Part shown: one piece after another, positions 32,709-44,800 of the stretch | Position numbering within the stretch: the stretch's first letter is position 1 | Layout of the letters: each line of letters begins with the position of its first letter | Position numbers and translations under genes: made by a program | The notes under the pieces: generated by a model | Database searches by the model: none | What the model was told of the DNA's origin: nothing | Seen by the model: the letters and a program-made list of their open reading frames with translations, nothing else | Assembly: GCA_003024175.1 (NCBI GenBank) | Contig: MDYQ01000039.1 | Location: 99,850-163,849, forward strand | Source: Planoprotostelium fungivorum | Taxonomy: Eukaryota; Evosea; Variosea; Cavosteliida; Cavosteliaceae | DNA length: 64,000 nucleotides | Direction of reading: 5' to 3'

Positions 32709-35700
32709 ATGAAGAAGGGAGAAGGGAAGAAGAGTGAGTGTTGTCCATATCACTTTGTGTTGATCGTTCACAGCCGCCAAGGACGCCGCCCTCAATGACC
32801 CTCGTTTCAAAGATAAGGTGTGTATCCATCCTCGCCTCCCTTCTTATATAGACGTGATTAGAATCTGTTGATTGACATCGATAACAGGTAAACGATCCTC
32901 GTTACAAAGACTTTGTGCCTAAGCAGAAGAAAAATGAGAGGGACACTCGATTCGATAAGGTCAAATCCTTTGATGAAGTCTCTGGTGAGTTCTCCATCTT
33001 TCAACATCACATCACATCACATCTTCCGCATAGATGAAGGTAGTCTGATTGAGAACGCGCAGCATCAAAGACCGACTCGAAAGGTCGAGCTCTGGCACCT
33101 GCCAAGAAGCAAGAACCAAAGAAGGCAGTGAAGAAGGAGCAACCCAAGAAAAAGAAGATGATGGATTCCGAAGATGAAGAAGAAGAGGAGACGAACGAAA
33201 CCACAGTTGCTGACGGCGACGACGAATCTGAGCCCGAAATCGTCCAAAGAAGAGCGAAGAAGGTGATCCGATGATGCTCCTCACGATCTCATTCGCTGCA
33301 GATCAAGAAGAAGCCCCATCCGTTCCAATTGAGCACCAAAGTGGAAGAAGTCGACGAAGACGATGACGAGATGGAGAGATACAGCAACCTCGTTGTCTTT
33401 ACGTCGGAGGAGGAGAGCAGTGAGGAAGAACAGTTGAGAGCTGCACCCAAGAAGGCAAGAGAGACGATGAGCAGAGGAAAAGAAGAGGAGAGTGATGGAG
33501 AAGAGGAAGACGAAGACGAAGACGATGAGGAAGATGATGAGGAAGATGATGAGGAAGATGAGATGCAATCCGAAGGTGAAGATGCTACGCCAGAGCAGCA
33601 AGAAGAGGTGACATCATCATCATCATCATCGTCCACTGACATCTAACAGATCGAATACGGAGACGCCACACGCAGACTCGCCGTCCAGAACATCGATTGG
33701 AGCACCATCAAGGTGATCGAAACTTCATCGAAGCATCTCATCGAAGGCAGGCCGTCGATCTTTACGTCCTCGCTCAATCATTCACTCCAACTGGTGGTAT
33801 CGTGCGTCACGTGACCATCTACCCCTCCGATTACGGTATGACCAAGATCAAGAAGGTGAGATTTCGCGGAAATTTCGTGACCGACGGATGGGGCAGGAAG
33901 CAGAAGAGGGACCGCAGTTGCAGGAGTTTGCATCGGATGCCGAGGAGGAAGACTCGGAAGAAGAAGCGGAGAAGATGAGAGACGATGAAGAGTTTGGCAC
34001 TGATACGGTGAGATATGTCGTTGCATCACATCACATCACATCTAATCACCATATCACATCTGATCATCACATCACATCTGATCACCACACCACACTGATC
34101 ACCACTTTGAAATCGAATGACTCTGACTCTCACAGGTCGAATCCCGCAGACTGAGACGATACGAACTCGACAAGCTCAAGTGGTACTACGCAGTCATCGA
34201 CACGGACAGTGCGGCCACGGGAAAGGCTCTCTACGACCACCTCGACGGAATCGAAGTGGAGGACACGAACAACTTTTTAGACATGAGATACATACCCGAC
34301 AACATTTCCTTCGAGAAGAGAAAGTTTACAGACAGAGCCGATGCCATGCCAGTGGACTACAAGCCACCAGAAGACGTCAACGTGGTGAGTGTCTCGTGTT
34401 TGAATCGAAGCGAGGCTGACGTGGCAGGCACACGCGGGAACGAAAGCGCAGACAACTTGGGACAGAGACGACACGAAGAGGAAGGTCCTGAAGAAGGCAC
34501 CCTCTAAGAAGGAGGTGAGAGAGCGTGTGAGACGGAGACTGACCGTGTCAGATGTCAGAGGTCGATTACAAGACGTATCTGGCGTCTTCAAGCGATGAAG
34601 AAGAAGAAGAAGAAGACGTGCAGATGAGAAGAGCTGAATTGCAGAGGAAAGCAGAAGCCTTCAGAAATAAGCTGGGACTGGTGACGAACGACACTGAGGT
34701 GAGAAAAATCTGATCCGAACCTTTTATTTCGTTTTATTTCGTTTTATTTCGAGAGGCTGAGAGAGACAGGCCGATCCAGACCAAGAGTTAGAGGTGACCT
34801 TCACGAGTGGTTTGAGTGATCCTCTGGAGAAGTTGGTGAAAGAGAAACAAGCTGAGGTCAAGGGGGAGACTCTCTTTGAAAAGTGAAGGAGAAGAACTCG
34901 TAGAACGTATCTCACCCCCGCAGGTTCATCAATAAGAAAGCGGCCATCAAGAAACAATTGAAAGAAGAGAGGAAGAAGAAGAAGAGGCACGATGATGATG
35001 ATGACGTCATCGGGCATCAGGAAGAATCCGAATCTGAATCGGAGGAGTCTGAATCAGATACGGAGAAGGAGAGGAGAAGACAAGATCTGGAACTACTCAT
35101 GATGGACGAAGAGAAGAAGGAAGAGAGGGAGGGCGTTCCAAAGGCCAAAAATTTCAAGTTGAAGACGCTCATCGCCGAGCACTCTGGATCGAACCGACAG
35201 AAGAAGAAGCTAGCCGAGAGGGGACACGTGCAGGACAACTTCCAGGTCGATCTACAACGTTGTAGATGGAGAGACTGAATGGTGACAGGTCGATCTGAAG
35301 ACAGACAGATTCAGCCGGCTGCTGACTGACCCGGAGTTTGCCATCGACCCGACCGATAGAAAGTGAGTCAGCTTCTACATCTTCTCATCCTCTTAAACTC
35401 ACGATCGTGCAGCTTCAAAGACACGAGGGTGACGCAGGAGATCATGAAACAGAGAGTGAAGAAGAGGGTGGAGATGAAGAACAAGGGAGAAGACTTGGAA
35501 GAAGAGAAGCCAAAGGAGAGGAACGTCAACTCACTCATCGCCGCGGTGAGATGATGTGAGCGCCACATGTTCTCATCATGTCTCGCAGATGAAGCGATCT
35601 GCGACTAAGTTGCCTCCTCCCCCGAAGAAATCGACACCGACACAAGCAGAGAACAAGAAGGCCGAGAAAGAGATTCCAAAGAAGGCAGTTGAGAAGAAAG

Positions 35701-35762
35701 AGACGGGAACGAAGAGGAAGATGGAGGAGAAGCCAGAAGTGAAGAAGAAGGCGAAGAAATGA
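32709..35762 (+). CDS. ESF1: ESF1-like pre-rRNA processing factor
   Basis: Starts MKKGEGK joined to TAKDAALNDPRFKDKVNDPR, the typical opening of ESF1, then RDTRFDKVKSFDEV. Very acidic runs follow (for example 33490-33570). The conserved centre reads EYGDATRRLAVQNIDWSTIK, AVDLYVLAQSFTP, GIVRHVTIYPSDYG, ESRRLRRYELDKLKWYYAV, AATGKALYDHLDGIEVED, FLDMRYIPDNISFE. The end has FKLKTLIAEHSGS, DNFQVDLKTDRFSRLLTDPE, FAIDPTDRNFKDT (the NUC153 motif), then a Lys-rich tail. About fourteen introns are needed; those at 33856-33896, 34699-34769 and 35246-35288 belong to recurrent intron groups. ESF1 works in the nucleolus on 18S rRNA maturation. An upstream in-frame ATG at 32618 exists but adds residues unlike ESF1. 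Confidence 0.88.
35246..35288 (+). repeat. 43-nt intron with an 18-bp perfect palindrome
   Basis: ATCTACAACGTTGTAGAT occupies 35250-35267 inside the ESF1 intron between DNFQ and VDLKTDRF. The first eight intron bases (GTCGATCT) are the same as the first eight bases of the downstream exon, a direct duplication flanking the intron body. Confidence 0.75.
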
Positions 35763-35996
35763 AGAGTCTTGACCACGATGTGATGGATGTATGATGATGT
35801 GATGGTCATGATGTGATGATGTGAAGATGAGCGAGGAGAATAAGAAGGGGACGTTGACGATATGATGATGACAATCAGAAGGACCTCTGATGATTCCTTG
35901 ATGTGTTTCGTTCGCGTTTGAGAATGGTTTCAATCGATTGTGACGGTGCCACGATAATGAAACGGCGTTTGACGACAGCACAACTCCAGCATCATC

Positions 35997-37494
35997 ATGG
36001 GACAAGATCGCGTCTATAACTTTGCAGCTGGGCCAGCGTGCATTCCTGAGAATGTCTTGAAACAGGCACAAGAGGTAATACAGACCAGCACAAGGTGATA
36101 TCATCTCACCCACGCAGGAACTCCTCAACTACAGAGGAAGTGGACGGAGTGTTCTTGAACTGAGTCACAGATCCAAATTGTTCGAAGGCATCTTGGCCGA
36201 TGCACAATCGTCTCTGAGGAAGTTACTGTGAGAGGACATCTCACGTCACACAACTGAGAGACATAGGAACATCCCCGACAACTACAAGATCTTGTTCTTT
36301 CAGGGTGGAGGCACTGGTCAATTCGCAGCCGTTCCCCTCAATCTGATGGGACTCTCTCCTTCTAAATCGGCAGATTACATTGTCACGGGTAACTGGTCTC
36401 AGAAAGCCGCTGAAGAGGTGTCACGGACGTATATTGATCCCATTCCATCATACCGATCTCCATTCAGGCAGCCAAGTACGGAAAAGTCAACATCGTCTGC
36501 GACACAAAAGCAACGAAATACACCGAAGTACCATCCAGAGATCAGTGGAAGCTGAATCCAGATGCCTCATACGTCTACTACTGTGCCAACGAGACGGTCT
36601 ACGGTGACTCATGCGATCCATCACCTCCACTCATCCTCTTCAGGTGTGGAGTTCCAAGAGCAGTTCGACTCCACCATCCCCATCGTCTGCGATGCCTCAT
36701 CCAATTTCCTCTCTCGTCAATTGGACGTGAGCAAGTTGGGAGTCCTATACGCAGGAGCTCAAAAGAATTCGGGCACCAGCGGTGTCACTGTTGTCATCAG
36801 TGAGTCGATCTCATCATGATGTCATTGTCTTCATCGTGATGAACTGTCATCAGTTCGTGAGGATCTGATCAAGACACCTCTGCCGGAGACACCCACCGTC
36901 CTGAGTTACAAGATCTTTGCGGAGAACAACTCCCTCTACAATACTCCCCCCACTTATCCCATCTACATCGCTCAGTTGGTCTATCGATGGTTGTTGGATC
37001 TCGGTGGCTTACCAGGTGATCGTCACTCATCATCACGTCCATCCCACATTCATCATCATTGTGTCCATCATCATCGCGTTCATCATCATCGTGTCCATCA
37101 TCATCATCATCATGTCCATCATCACATCTGAAGAGACACAGAGATGGAGAGGATCAACGTGGAAAAATCGAAGGCCGTCTACGACGTCATCGACTCGAGC
37201 GACTTCTACCGGTGCGTTCTCCATCATCATCATCCCTGGACTGATCGTCGATCATGCAGGTGCCCCGTCAAGAAGGACAGCCGCTCGAGAATGAACGTCG
37301 TCTTCCGTCTACCTGACACCGACCTGGAGAAGAAATTTTTAGAAGAGGCCGGAAAGAGGAACATGGTCGAACTCAATGGACACCGCTCCGTCGGAGGCAT
37401 CAGAGTCTCCCTCTATAACTCGATGCCTTTAGAGCCAACGAACATGCTCGCCGACTTCATGAGAGAGTTTATGGACAAACACAAGAGAGAATAG
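35997..37494 (+). CDS. PSAT1/serC: Phosphoserine aminotransferase
   Basis: From ATG 35997: [107 protein letters not shown], then the PLP-lysine block [72 protein letters not shown] and the final EFMDKHKRE. The usual core after the lysine is AGAQKNxGPAG; here it reads NSGTSG, a small change near the cofactor. The enzyme converts 3-phosphohydroxypyruvate and glutamate to phosphoserine in the cytosol. Eight or so introns; that near 37017-37137 is a CATCAT microsatellite. Confidence 0.9.
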
Positions 37495-37642
37495 AGAGAA
37501 ATGGTTGTCTTTATCTACGTCGTGTGTTGTGTGGGGAGAGGGATAGTGATGTCTGAGAACACATTGAAAATCCACGGGACGAGTGTGGTAAAAGCGTGTT
37601 CTGCAGATTTAACGTCCTCTTCATCCTCCTCTCTCCTTGTGA

Positions 37643-37830
37643 TAGCCTCTCGTGTAATGCCTGAGTGATGTAGCCTCTCGTGTAATGCCTGAGTGATGTA
37701 GCCTCTCGTGTAGTGCTTGAGTGATGTAGCCTATCGTGTAATGCCTGAGTGATGTAGCCTATCGTGTATGCCTAAGTGATGTAGCCTCTCGTGTAGTGCT
37801 TGAGTGATAGCCTCTCGTGTGTGTCTCTCG
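37643..37830. repeat. 28-bp minisatellite, seven units
   Basis: Units begin TAGCCTCTCGTGTAATGCCT at 37643, 37671, 37699, 37727, 37755, 37782 and 37808 (28 bp, last two spacings 27 and 26). Differences are single bases (TCTCG/TATCG, AATGCC/AGTGCTT). It lies 150 bp after the aminotransferase stop. Confidence 0.85.
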
Positions 37831-38039
37831 AGTTGTCTTTGGATGCTGTTGAACCCTCTTCAGCTCGGTGGTCGACTTGAGAAGGGGCGTGACCGTTGTA
37901 GATCGATGGTGGAAGGTGAAAGTGAGAGGATGCGATGATGATGAGAAGGGCAGCCAACCCTGTGGAGATGACGGTAGAGTGGATGGATGGTAGGGTACTC
38001 CGTGCTGGACGTCTCGAATGCCTCTGTGTCTGGATCGCT

Positions 38040-39250
38040 GAACTACTGGATGATGAATGCCTCTAGATCCCACTGAACCGTTGAATGCCACTGAACCACT
38101 GGATGCCACTGAATGCCACTGAACCGTTGAATGCCACTGAACGCCTCTGAACCGTTGAATGCCTCTGAACCGCTGAATGCCTCTGAACCGTTGAATGCCT
38201 CTGAACCACTGAATGCCACTGAATGCCTTTGAACCACTGAGTACCTTTGAATGCCGCCGAATGCCACTGAACTGTTGAATGCCACTGAATGCCTCTGAAC
38301 CACTGAATGCCTCTGAACCACTGAATGCCTCTGAACGGCTACGTACCATTGAACCGCCGAATGCCACTGAACCGTTGAACGCCACTGGATCACTGAATAC
38401 TCCAAGCTGAAAGAGACCGATGTCTGGAACCACTGAATGCCTCTGAACCACCGAGTGACCACTGAGAATGCGATGGATGTCTTCTGACTGCTCCTCCTCA
38501 CTGACTGTCGCTGAACTTGTTCGCCTCTGAACCGTTGAATGCCGCTGACCACTGGATGCCACTGACCCCTGCTGATGCCGCTGACCACTGAAGACCTCCA
38601 CCATTGAATAGATACACGTGCTCGTCGTTGAACTGTCTTGACTCGAAAGAAGATTGACCTCGCTTACGTCGTGTGGAACTGATGAACTGACCCTCGATCG
38701 TAGAGTGTGTATGTGATGGCTGTTGGGTGTCACTGTTGATATGCCTCTGAACTCTTCCACGGAATCTGACGACGACCTCTGATGTTGAATGCCACTGACC
38801 TCTGGATGCCTCTGTTGATGCCGCCGACCTCTGAAACCCTCTGACCTCTGCTGCCTCTGAATCCCGCTGACCAGTGAATGCCTCTGACCTCTGCTACCTC
38901 TGAACCCTCCACGTCTGAATCACTGAACTACTGGATGTTGAATGCCACTGAACCGTTGAATGCCGCTGAGCTTGTACGCCTCTGAACGTGTGTCATCTCG
39001 GCCACTGACTTCGGATGCCTTTGAATGTTTCTGATCCCTGCCTCTAAATCCGACGATGACCCGACTGCTGACCTCTGAATACCACCGACCTCTGTTGATG
39101 CCGCTGACCACTGAAGACCGCTGACCAATGATGCCTCTGAAGACCGCTGACCTCTGTTGCCCCTGAACGCCGCTGACCAATGATGCCTCTGAACGCCGCT
39201 GACCAATGATGCCTCTGAAGACCGCTGACCAATGATGCCTCTGAACCCTT
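38040..39250. repeat. Long degenerate 9/18/27-bp minisatellite
   Basis: Built from 9-bp blocks of the type CTGAATGCC, TCTGAACCG and CACTGAACC in 18-bp units at 38040-38560, passing into 27-bp units (GCCGCTGACCAATGATGCCT...) at 39090-39245. Because the period is a multiple of three, minus-strand frames stay open for hundreds of codons and read as a QRFRGI-type hexapeptide. No start, signal or domain supports a protein, although one cannot be excluded. Confidence 0.8.
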
Positions 39251-40153
39251 GACCGGAAGACCTGGAAGAAGACTAAAGCTGTCGAGTGATGAACCTTGCC
39301 CTGGACCATCGTGCGAACGTTCTCTCTGCCTGCGAAGGTGAACCTGCTTGAAGCTCCAAAGATGAGAAGCGTGTAGAGTCAGGCTATGATCGGCTGAAGT
39401 GAAATGTGAACGTGGAAAAGACGAGCAGCCCGATAGAGGAGCCGAAGAAAGACATGAGACGAAACCGATGAGAAGCCTTGAGAGAAGAGCGCAGAGAATA
39501 ACGTGCCGCGAGAGATTAGCTGATAGAGTAGACCGATGTCGTGTGATGATGTTGATGTATGAAGACTGGACGAGAAACGAGTGGGGAGATGTAGCTCCGA
39601 AGAAAGACCAAGCTTTGTGTGTAGACTATGTATGTATTCACTTCATGTGTGTTGCCCGAAGAATGATTCTGTTCGTGTCTCAAACTTCCGGTACGTAAGT
39701 TCGATTTTCTCTTCCAAGAAACGGAAGCTAGACGCATATATTCACGCTAACTACCGTGAAATAAGAATAATGGCTGACAATGGAAATTTCTTCGATAGGG
39801 AAAGGTCACTGAAAGTTCTTCAACTTGTGAATTAGAAAAGTCCTGAAGATTTCTTCAACTGGGCGGGTGTAGGAAGAGACGCGGGTCTACAGATCGAGAT
39901 GCGTCTCACTGTGATCGAGACGTGCGACGTTCGATGTACCAGACGACGACGTCTATTACGGGTGAAAACATTCGTCATTCGGTGAGGTAGGAGATGCACG
40001 TGTTCGTAGGATGTGTCGGATGAGATGGACTTTCCTGATTCCACCCAACATCTTCAAGTCGTGAACGAATCAACCACAGAACGAACAATCACTAATGATA
40101 CTGACACAGGATCGCACATCCGTGTCCACGATGGAGAGAGACGGGAGATAGAG
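39251..40153. other. Intergenic region
   Basis: About 900 bp without a supported gene. A short plus frame from ATG 39770 (MADNGNFFDRERSLKVLQLV) and several ATG-less frames are present; none matches a family. No RNA gene was seen. Confidence 0.3.
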
Positions 40154-41661
40154 TTACGAACCCAGCATCTGTATTCCCGTCTGCAGTGCCATCATCGATT
40201 GGTCGATGGCGTGTCGATCTCGAAAGGCGTCACCAGACGTCTCCCTCTCCTTCACATATTCGTTCATTCTGTCCACCCATTGGACTGTCTTCGTTCTTAA
40301 TCTCTCCGCCTCTTGTGATGTGGCCTGTCACCATCAATCCTCTTCCACCGCCATCATCCATCATCACCTCATACATCCCACTAGATATGAGACATTGGAT
40401 GGTCTGACTCAAGAGTGGAATGAAAAAGTCCAGTGGTGTTGCTACATAGAGTCAACCTTTAGATGACGTCACCATCACCTTTCGAGATGGCCTGGAGTCT
40501 GTTCTTCGTTTGAATCTCTTCCAACATGTAAACGACTTGCTCGACGTCGAATGTAGAGAGAAGCTTCAGTTTGGACTTTTCAAAGGTTTCCTTAAGCAGA
40601 GATGAGATGATCTTCTTCTTCACCACTTGATGATTTATGTTCTGTTCCTTGTCAATGTCTTCCTTCGAGTTGGGTAACGGATGAGATGAAATGGGATACC
40701 TGGAGGAAGTGGACGATGTTGGAATGCATCATCCGTGATGCACTCTCGATCACCGTCTGTATGAAATAGTTCGTGTCTTCGTGGATGTTATACATGGAGG
40801 GAACGCAGAAGGCCTGTGAGGGTGAGAGGACATCATGATGCTTCCATCACATTATGCAGAAACTTTTGGAGTAACAACTGGACCCGTGGGTCTTGCTGCT
40901 CTGCGTCGTAGGCTCTGAAGATGGCGGGTATCAATTTGGCGCTGAACGGTTTCATCTTGAACATGCCGACCATCGTGCTGTCTATAAACAGGTGAGTGAT
41001 GGAATATTCGATTGGATACAGACCCTCCTCGGCGGAGTGATATCTCCTCTCCTGATCGTACATGGTGCAGAAGTAATCCAATGCAAGGCTCGTGTTGAGT
41101 TTTTTCATTCCTTCGTATAGGCCTATCTAAGAGGGCGTTCAGATGAGACGGTGAGGAGGCAGACTGGTTACCTTCTCTGACAAAGCTTCCATCTGCTTGT
41201 GATGATACATGATCTGGTCTTTGGGACTCAGTCCGGGTTCAGAAGTCGGATCTGCAGAGGATGAGATATGTCTATAAACGTTCGTTGTTACAGTGTCTGA
41301 TGAGGAGTTTGCAACACTCGAGAGGGTGACAGCTCTGTATGTTCCTCAAGGTAGAATACAAGATCATGGAATTTGTTAAGTCGTCGCTCTTCTCCAAATG
41401 TTCGAACAGAGTCTTCATGGTATTCCTACATCACATCACAAAGAGATCAGTTTACACATTTCGACTCACTCTCCAGGGACATATCTACATCCAGATCCAG
41501 ATAATGCCGTTAGCGATCGGAGTGCTTGTTCCTCTGTCCAATGTGAGAACGATTCGCACATCCGTCTCACGTTGCTTCGCCTCGAATAAACTCTGTATCG
41601 TGTGTTCCAGAGAAGAGGGTAGAGACCGACAGACGGGCTTCTGGGGGCTGCTCTGTGACAT
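40154..41661 (-). CDS. Helical protein of unknown function
   Basis: Minus strand from ATG 41661 (MSQSSPQKPVCRSLPSSLEH) to TAA 40154-40156, about 400 residues over some nine exons. Readable pieces: HTIQSLFEAKQRETDVRIV, NTMKTLFEHLEKSDDLTNSM, SCHPLECCKLLIRHCNN, IMYHHKQMEALSEK, LNTSLALDYFCTMYDQERR, LFIDSTMVGMFKMKPFSAKL, PRVQLLLQKFLHNVMEAS, YFIQTVIESASRMMHSNIV, FFIPLLSQTIQCLISSGMYE, and ATSQEAERLRTKTVQWVDRM near the end. All predicted helical, with no signal peptide or membrane segment; a helical scaffold or small-GTPase regulator is possible, but I do not recognise it. It shares a 158-bp divergent promoter region with the second CLU gene. Confidence 0.6.
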
Positions 41662-41819
41662 GGTAGCTGATGAGGTGTGATGGCGTTGTAAAGTCTTCCT
41701 TGATCGCCATTCACGTAAAATTTAAAAAAGTTCAACACCCGCCTTCAGACGAGCTTCTGTGGCTCCCATTCTCCTCACAGACAAATGATACTCGGACGCA
41801 ACAAGCGACTGTATTGATA

Positions 41820-44800
41820 ATGGCGGCCGATGATAATGATGTTCAACAACCCTCCCAGGAAGTTTTCGAACCATTAGAATCGACGGGACAGAAGGGACAC
41901 AAAGAGATGGATGGGGCAGTGTATGATAATGGGTACCACTACTACCGTTATGCCTTTCAGAGTGGAAATGACAATGGATCTCCTTCTCTGTCGAGGGCAA
42001 GACCCAAGCCGAATGATGCAGATTGCGAGATAAGAGATTGGAACGCAGAGTTTCAGAGGATCGTAGAGGGTGATGACTCATGTTCAATCTTCAATTGTCT
42101 GATACAAAGTTGACGAACGAAAAGGTTTGGAGGAAGCCGATAAACAGGAGAAATTGAATCGATATTTGAGGCTATCTCACCTGGCTCAAGACTTTGTGTG
42201 AGCTATCACATCATCACATCATCACATCATCACAAAGGATTATTTCTAACTCAACACAGATACGTTGCCAAAACCTATGGTGAATTTCAGAAAATCTACA
42301 AATATAGACGACTCACTTTTCACTGCAGGAAAGATCATCATCTTAGAGAGGTTCTCAAAGAAGAAGACCATCCTGCCCGTTGCAGTGGGAGGTTACGCAG
42401 GCGGAGAGAAATACATCGCCCAAGGTATCCTCTTCAAGGTGATCACCTCACATCGACTTCATCTCATTCCAATGTAGTTCGCCGTAGATCGTCACGGTAT
42501 CTATGGAGGCGACGAATACAGTGCAAAAGCGGCGGCGAACGAACTGTGAGCTCATCCCAATCATCACCATCTATCACCATCTCATCTTCCTCAGAAAGGG
42601 ACTGGTGGGTATCTACAAGACACATACGTCCGGCATATGCGTTCCACTCATGACTCTCATCGACTTTCGTGGCTTCAGACTCATCGCGATGTCCATTCTC
42701 CCCCTTCACAAGATCGTCTACGGCTCTCACGATGGCGGGAAAACTGTCCACGCCGACGATCCATTGTTCAATCGTCTCATGTCGGAAGGTGTGTGATGAT
42801 GATGATGTGATGATGTGACGATGTGATGATCGTGTCTCATGCGAGCAGCGGCACAAAAGTTGAATATAAAGGGTCACGCGGTAGGGCCGATCGATAACCC
42901 AAAATTCATTCACGGCCCTACGGACATAGAGGGACACCAAGGGAAAGACGGTAAGATATCATGTCTAACGTAATGACGTGAACGGTGACAGGCCGATATT
43001 ACGTCATCGATTTTCAGCGAGTTTTCCCACCGGAGAGGCCGCAGGACGGACAACCCAAGAGGTGAAACCTCCGTTGTAGATATACAATTCTTCATTGTAG
43101 ATCCACGATTCACTCGCACAGATCCATACTGTACAATCTCTTTCGCCCCGAGTTCGTCACAAAGTACAGTCGACCCCTGTCATCCGATGCCATGAGTGGA
43201 TTCGGCAGGCTGAACAAGGAAGAACACAACCAAGAGATCAACGACGCTTCAGATTATCTCATCACCTCCCTCGTCCCTTCTTTTGCAAAGAGACTCTCCG
43301 AGAAATTTGCAGAGAAGACGAAGAAGAGTACGGAGAAAGTGTTGGACAGGAGTAAAGGGAGGGTGAGCCACATCATGGAGATCATTCAGGAGGTACACGC
43401 GGAGGGTATCTCATTCAGACACCTCGGCCTCGTTCGCTCTCACTGCACACACCCCGAACTGAGAGAACTGTTGTTCTTAGAGGTGAACGTCACGATGATC
43501 GCCATCATGATCATGACGGACGACAGATGACGAGCCGAGTCATCAAGTACCATCATCGCATGAGATTGAGAGCCAAGATCGAAGAGATCAAGATTCCCTC
43601 TGAAGAAGCCTACAAGATGTCCATCGCGAAATTCTTCAACCTCGTCTTGGGCCGTGGAACGGAAGCGGAAAAATACTGGCAGTACGAAGTCAAGTGAGGG
43701 CGAATCCTCCGCGAGATTTCATTGACATCTCCAGGTACGGCCTCAACCAGAAATTTCGCGCGGGGCTGTCATCCGAAGAGTCTTCACCGGAATTTCGCTT
43801 GAACGCCGGAATCGACTACGCCGCCCTCTTTCTTCGAATACAATCTCACACTGGAGTCAAGATCACATCGAGAGCCTTCCAGCAGCTCGTAAAGAACGTC
43901 CACCAGTTCACCTTTGTCTATCCAGACATACACAAGATGTCCGTGAAGATCAAAGACATGAACATCACAGGTGAGACTGTGAGGGAATCGTAGAGCTGAA
44001 TCCAGCAGCCCATGCCGAAGGGATGGCACTCTACATTCAATCCATGCAGAGCAGAGGTGATGATGTCATCACACGTCATCACTCACCCTACCAGGCGACG
44101 AGGCCGATCGATTGTTCCAGCTGGCCATGCAGAAATTCGAGACGGCGTGGTTCAGTACGTTGGACAACGAGGTGACCATCTACATCGTTGTAGACGGAGA
44201 TTAAAATCGAAAAGCCGACCATCAAGAGTTGGGGAGACGCTCTCATCGCACAAGCTCTGAGGAAGACTGGACCCGAGCGAGACCGCCTCATCGCTGAAGC
44301 TTCAGAGAAGTACAAGTCCATCGGAAACTATCGACCGCTCGTTCAGCTGGCCAACAATTTCTTCATCCAAGCGAGCAGAGAGTGTGGGCAGGAGAGGTAC
44401 CGTCTCATCCAATTGTGCCTCGACAGCTACAAGGCGGCATCCCAAGTGAGGTCACGTGACTCGAACTCGCTGATGTCTCCAGATGGTCTACAAAGAACCA
44501 ACGAACAAACCTACCGACACCGTGAAGAGAGAGGTGACTACTGCCATTGGATCCTAATGACAGACGCAGGACAAACCTCACAAGGCCTCACCTTCTGACA
44601 TACAGAAGACGAAAGAGGCCACGAAGAACGTGAGAGATTCACCCACAGTCACCACCACCGCGGAACCACCGAAGCGAGAGACCAACGCGACGGGCAACGG
44701 TTTGAAATCTACAACCCGCCACGGTGGAGTTCGCATCACCCCTGACGAGGCATTCTCTCTCTACTACAACTGGGGCAAGGCCACTTGCCTCCACGCCACT

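Noticed and set aside
33289-33642. Ser-rich minus frame
   Set aside because: Shadow of the acidic run of ESF1.
37759-38760. 333-codon minus-strand frame
   Set aside because: Follows from an 18-bp repeat whose period is a multiple of three; other minus frames are open too and no domain is present.
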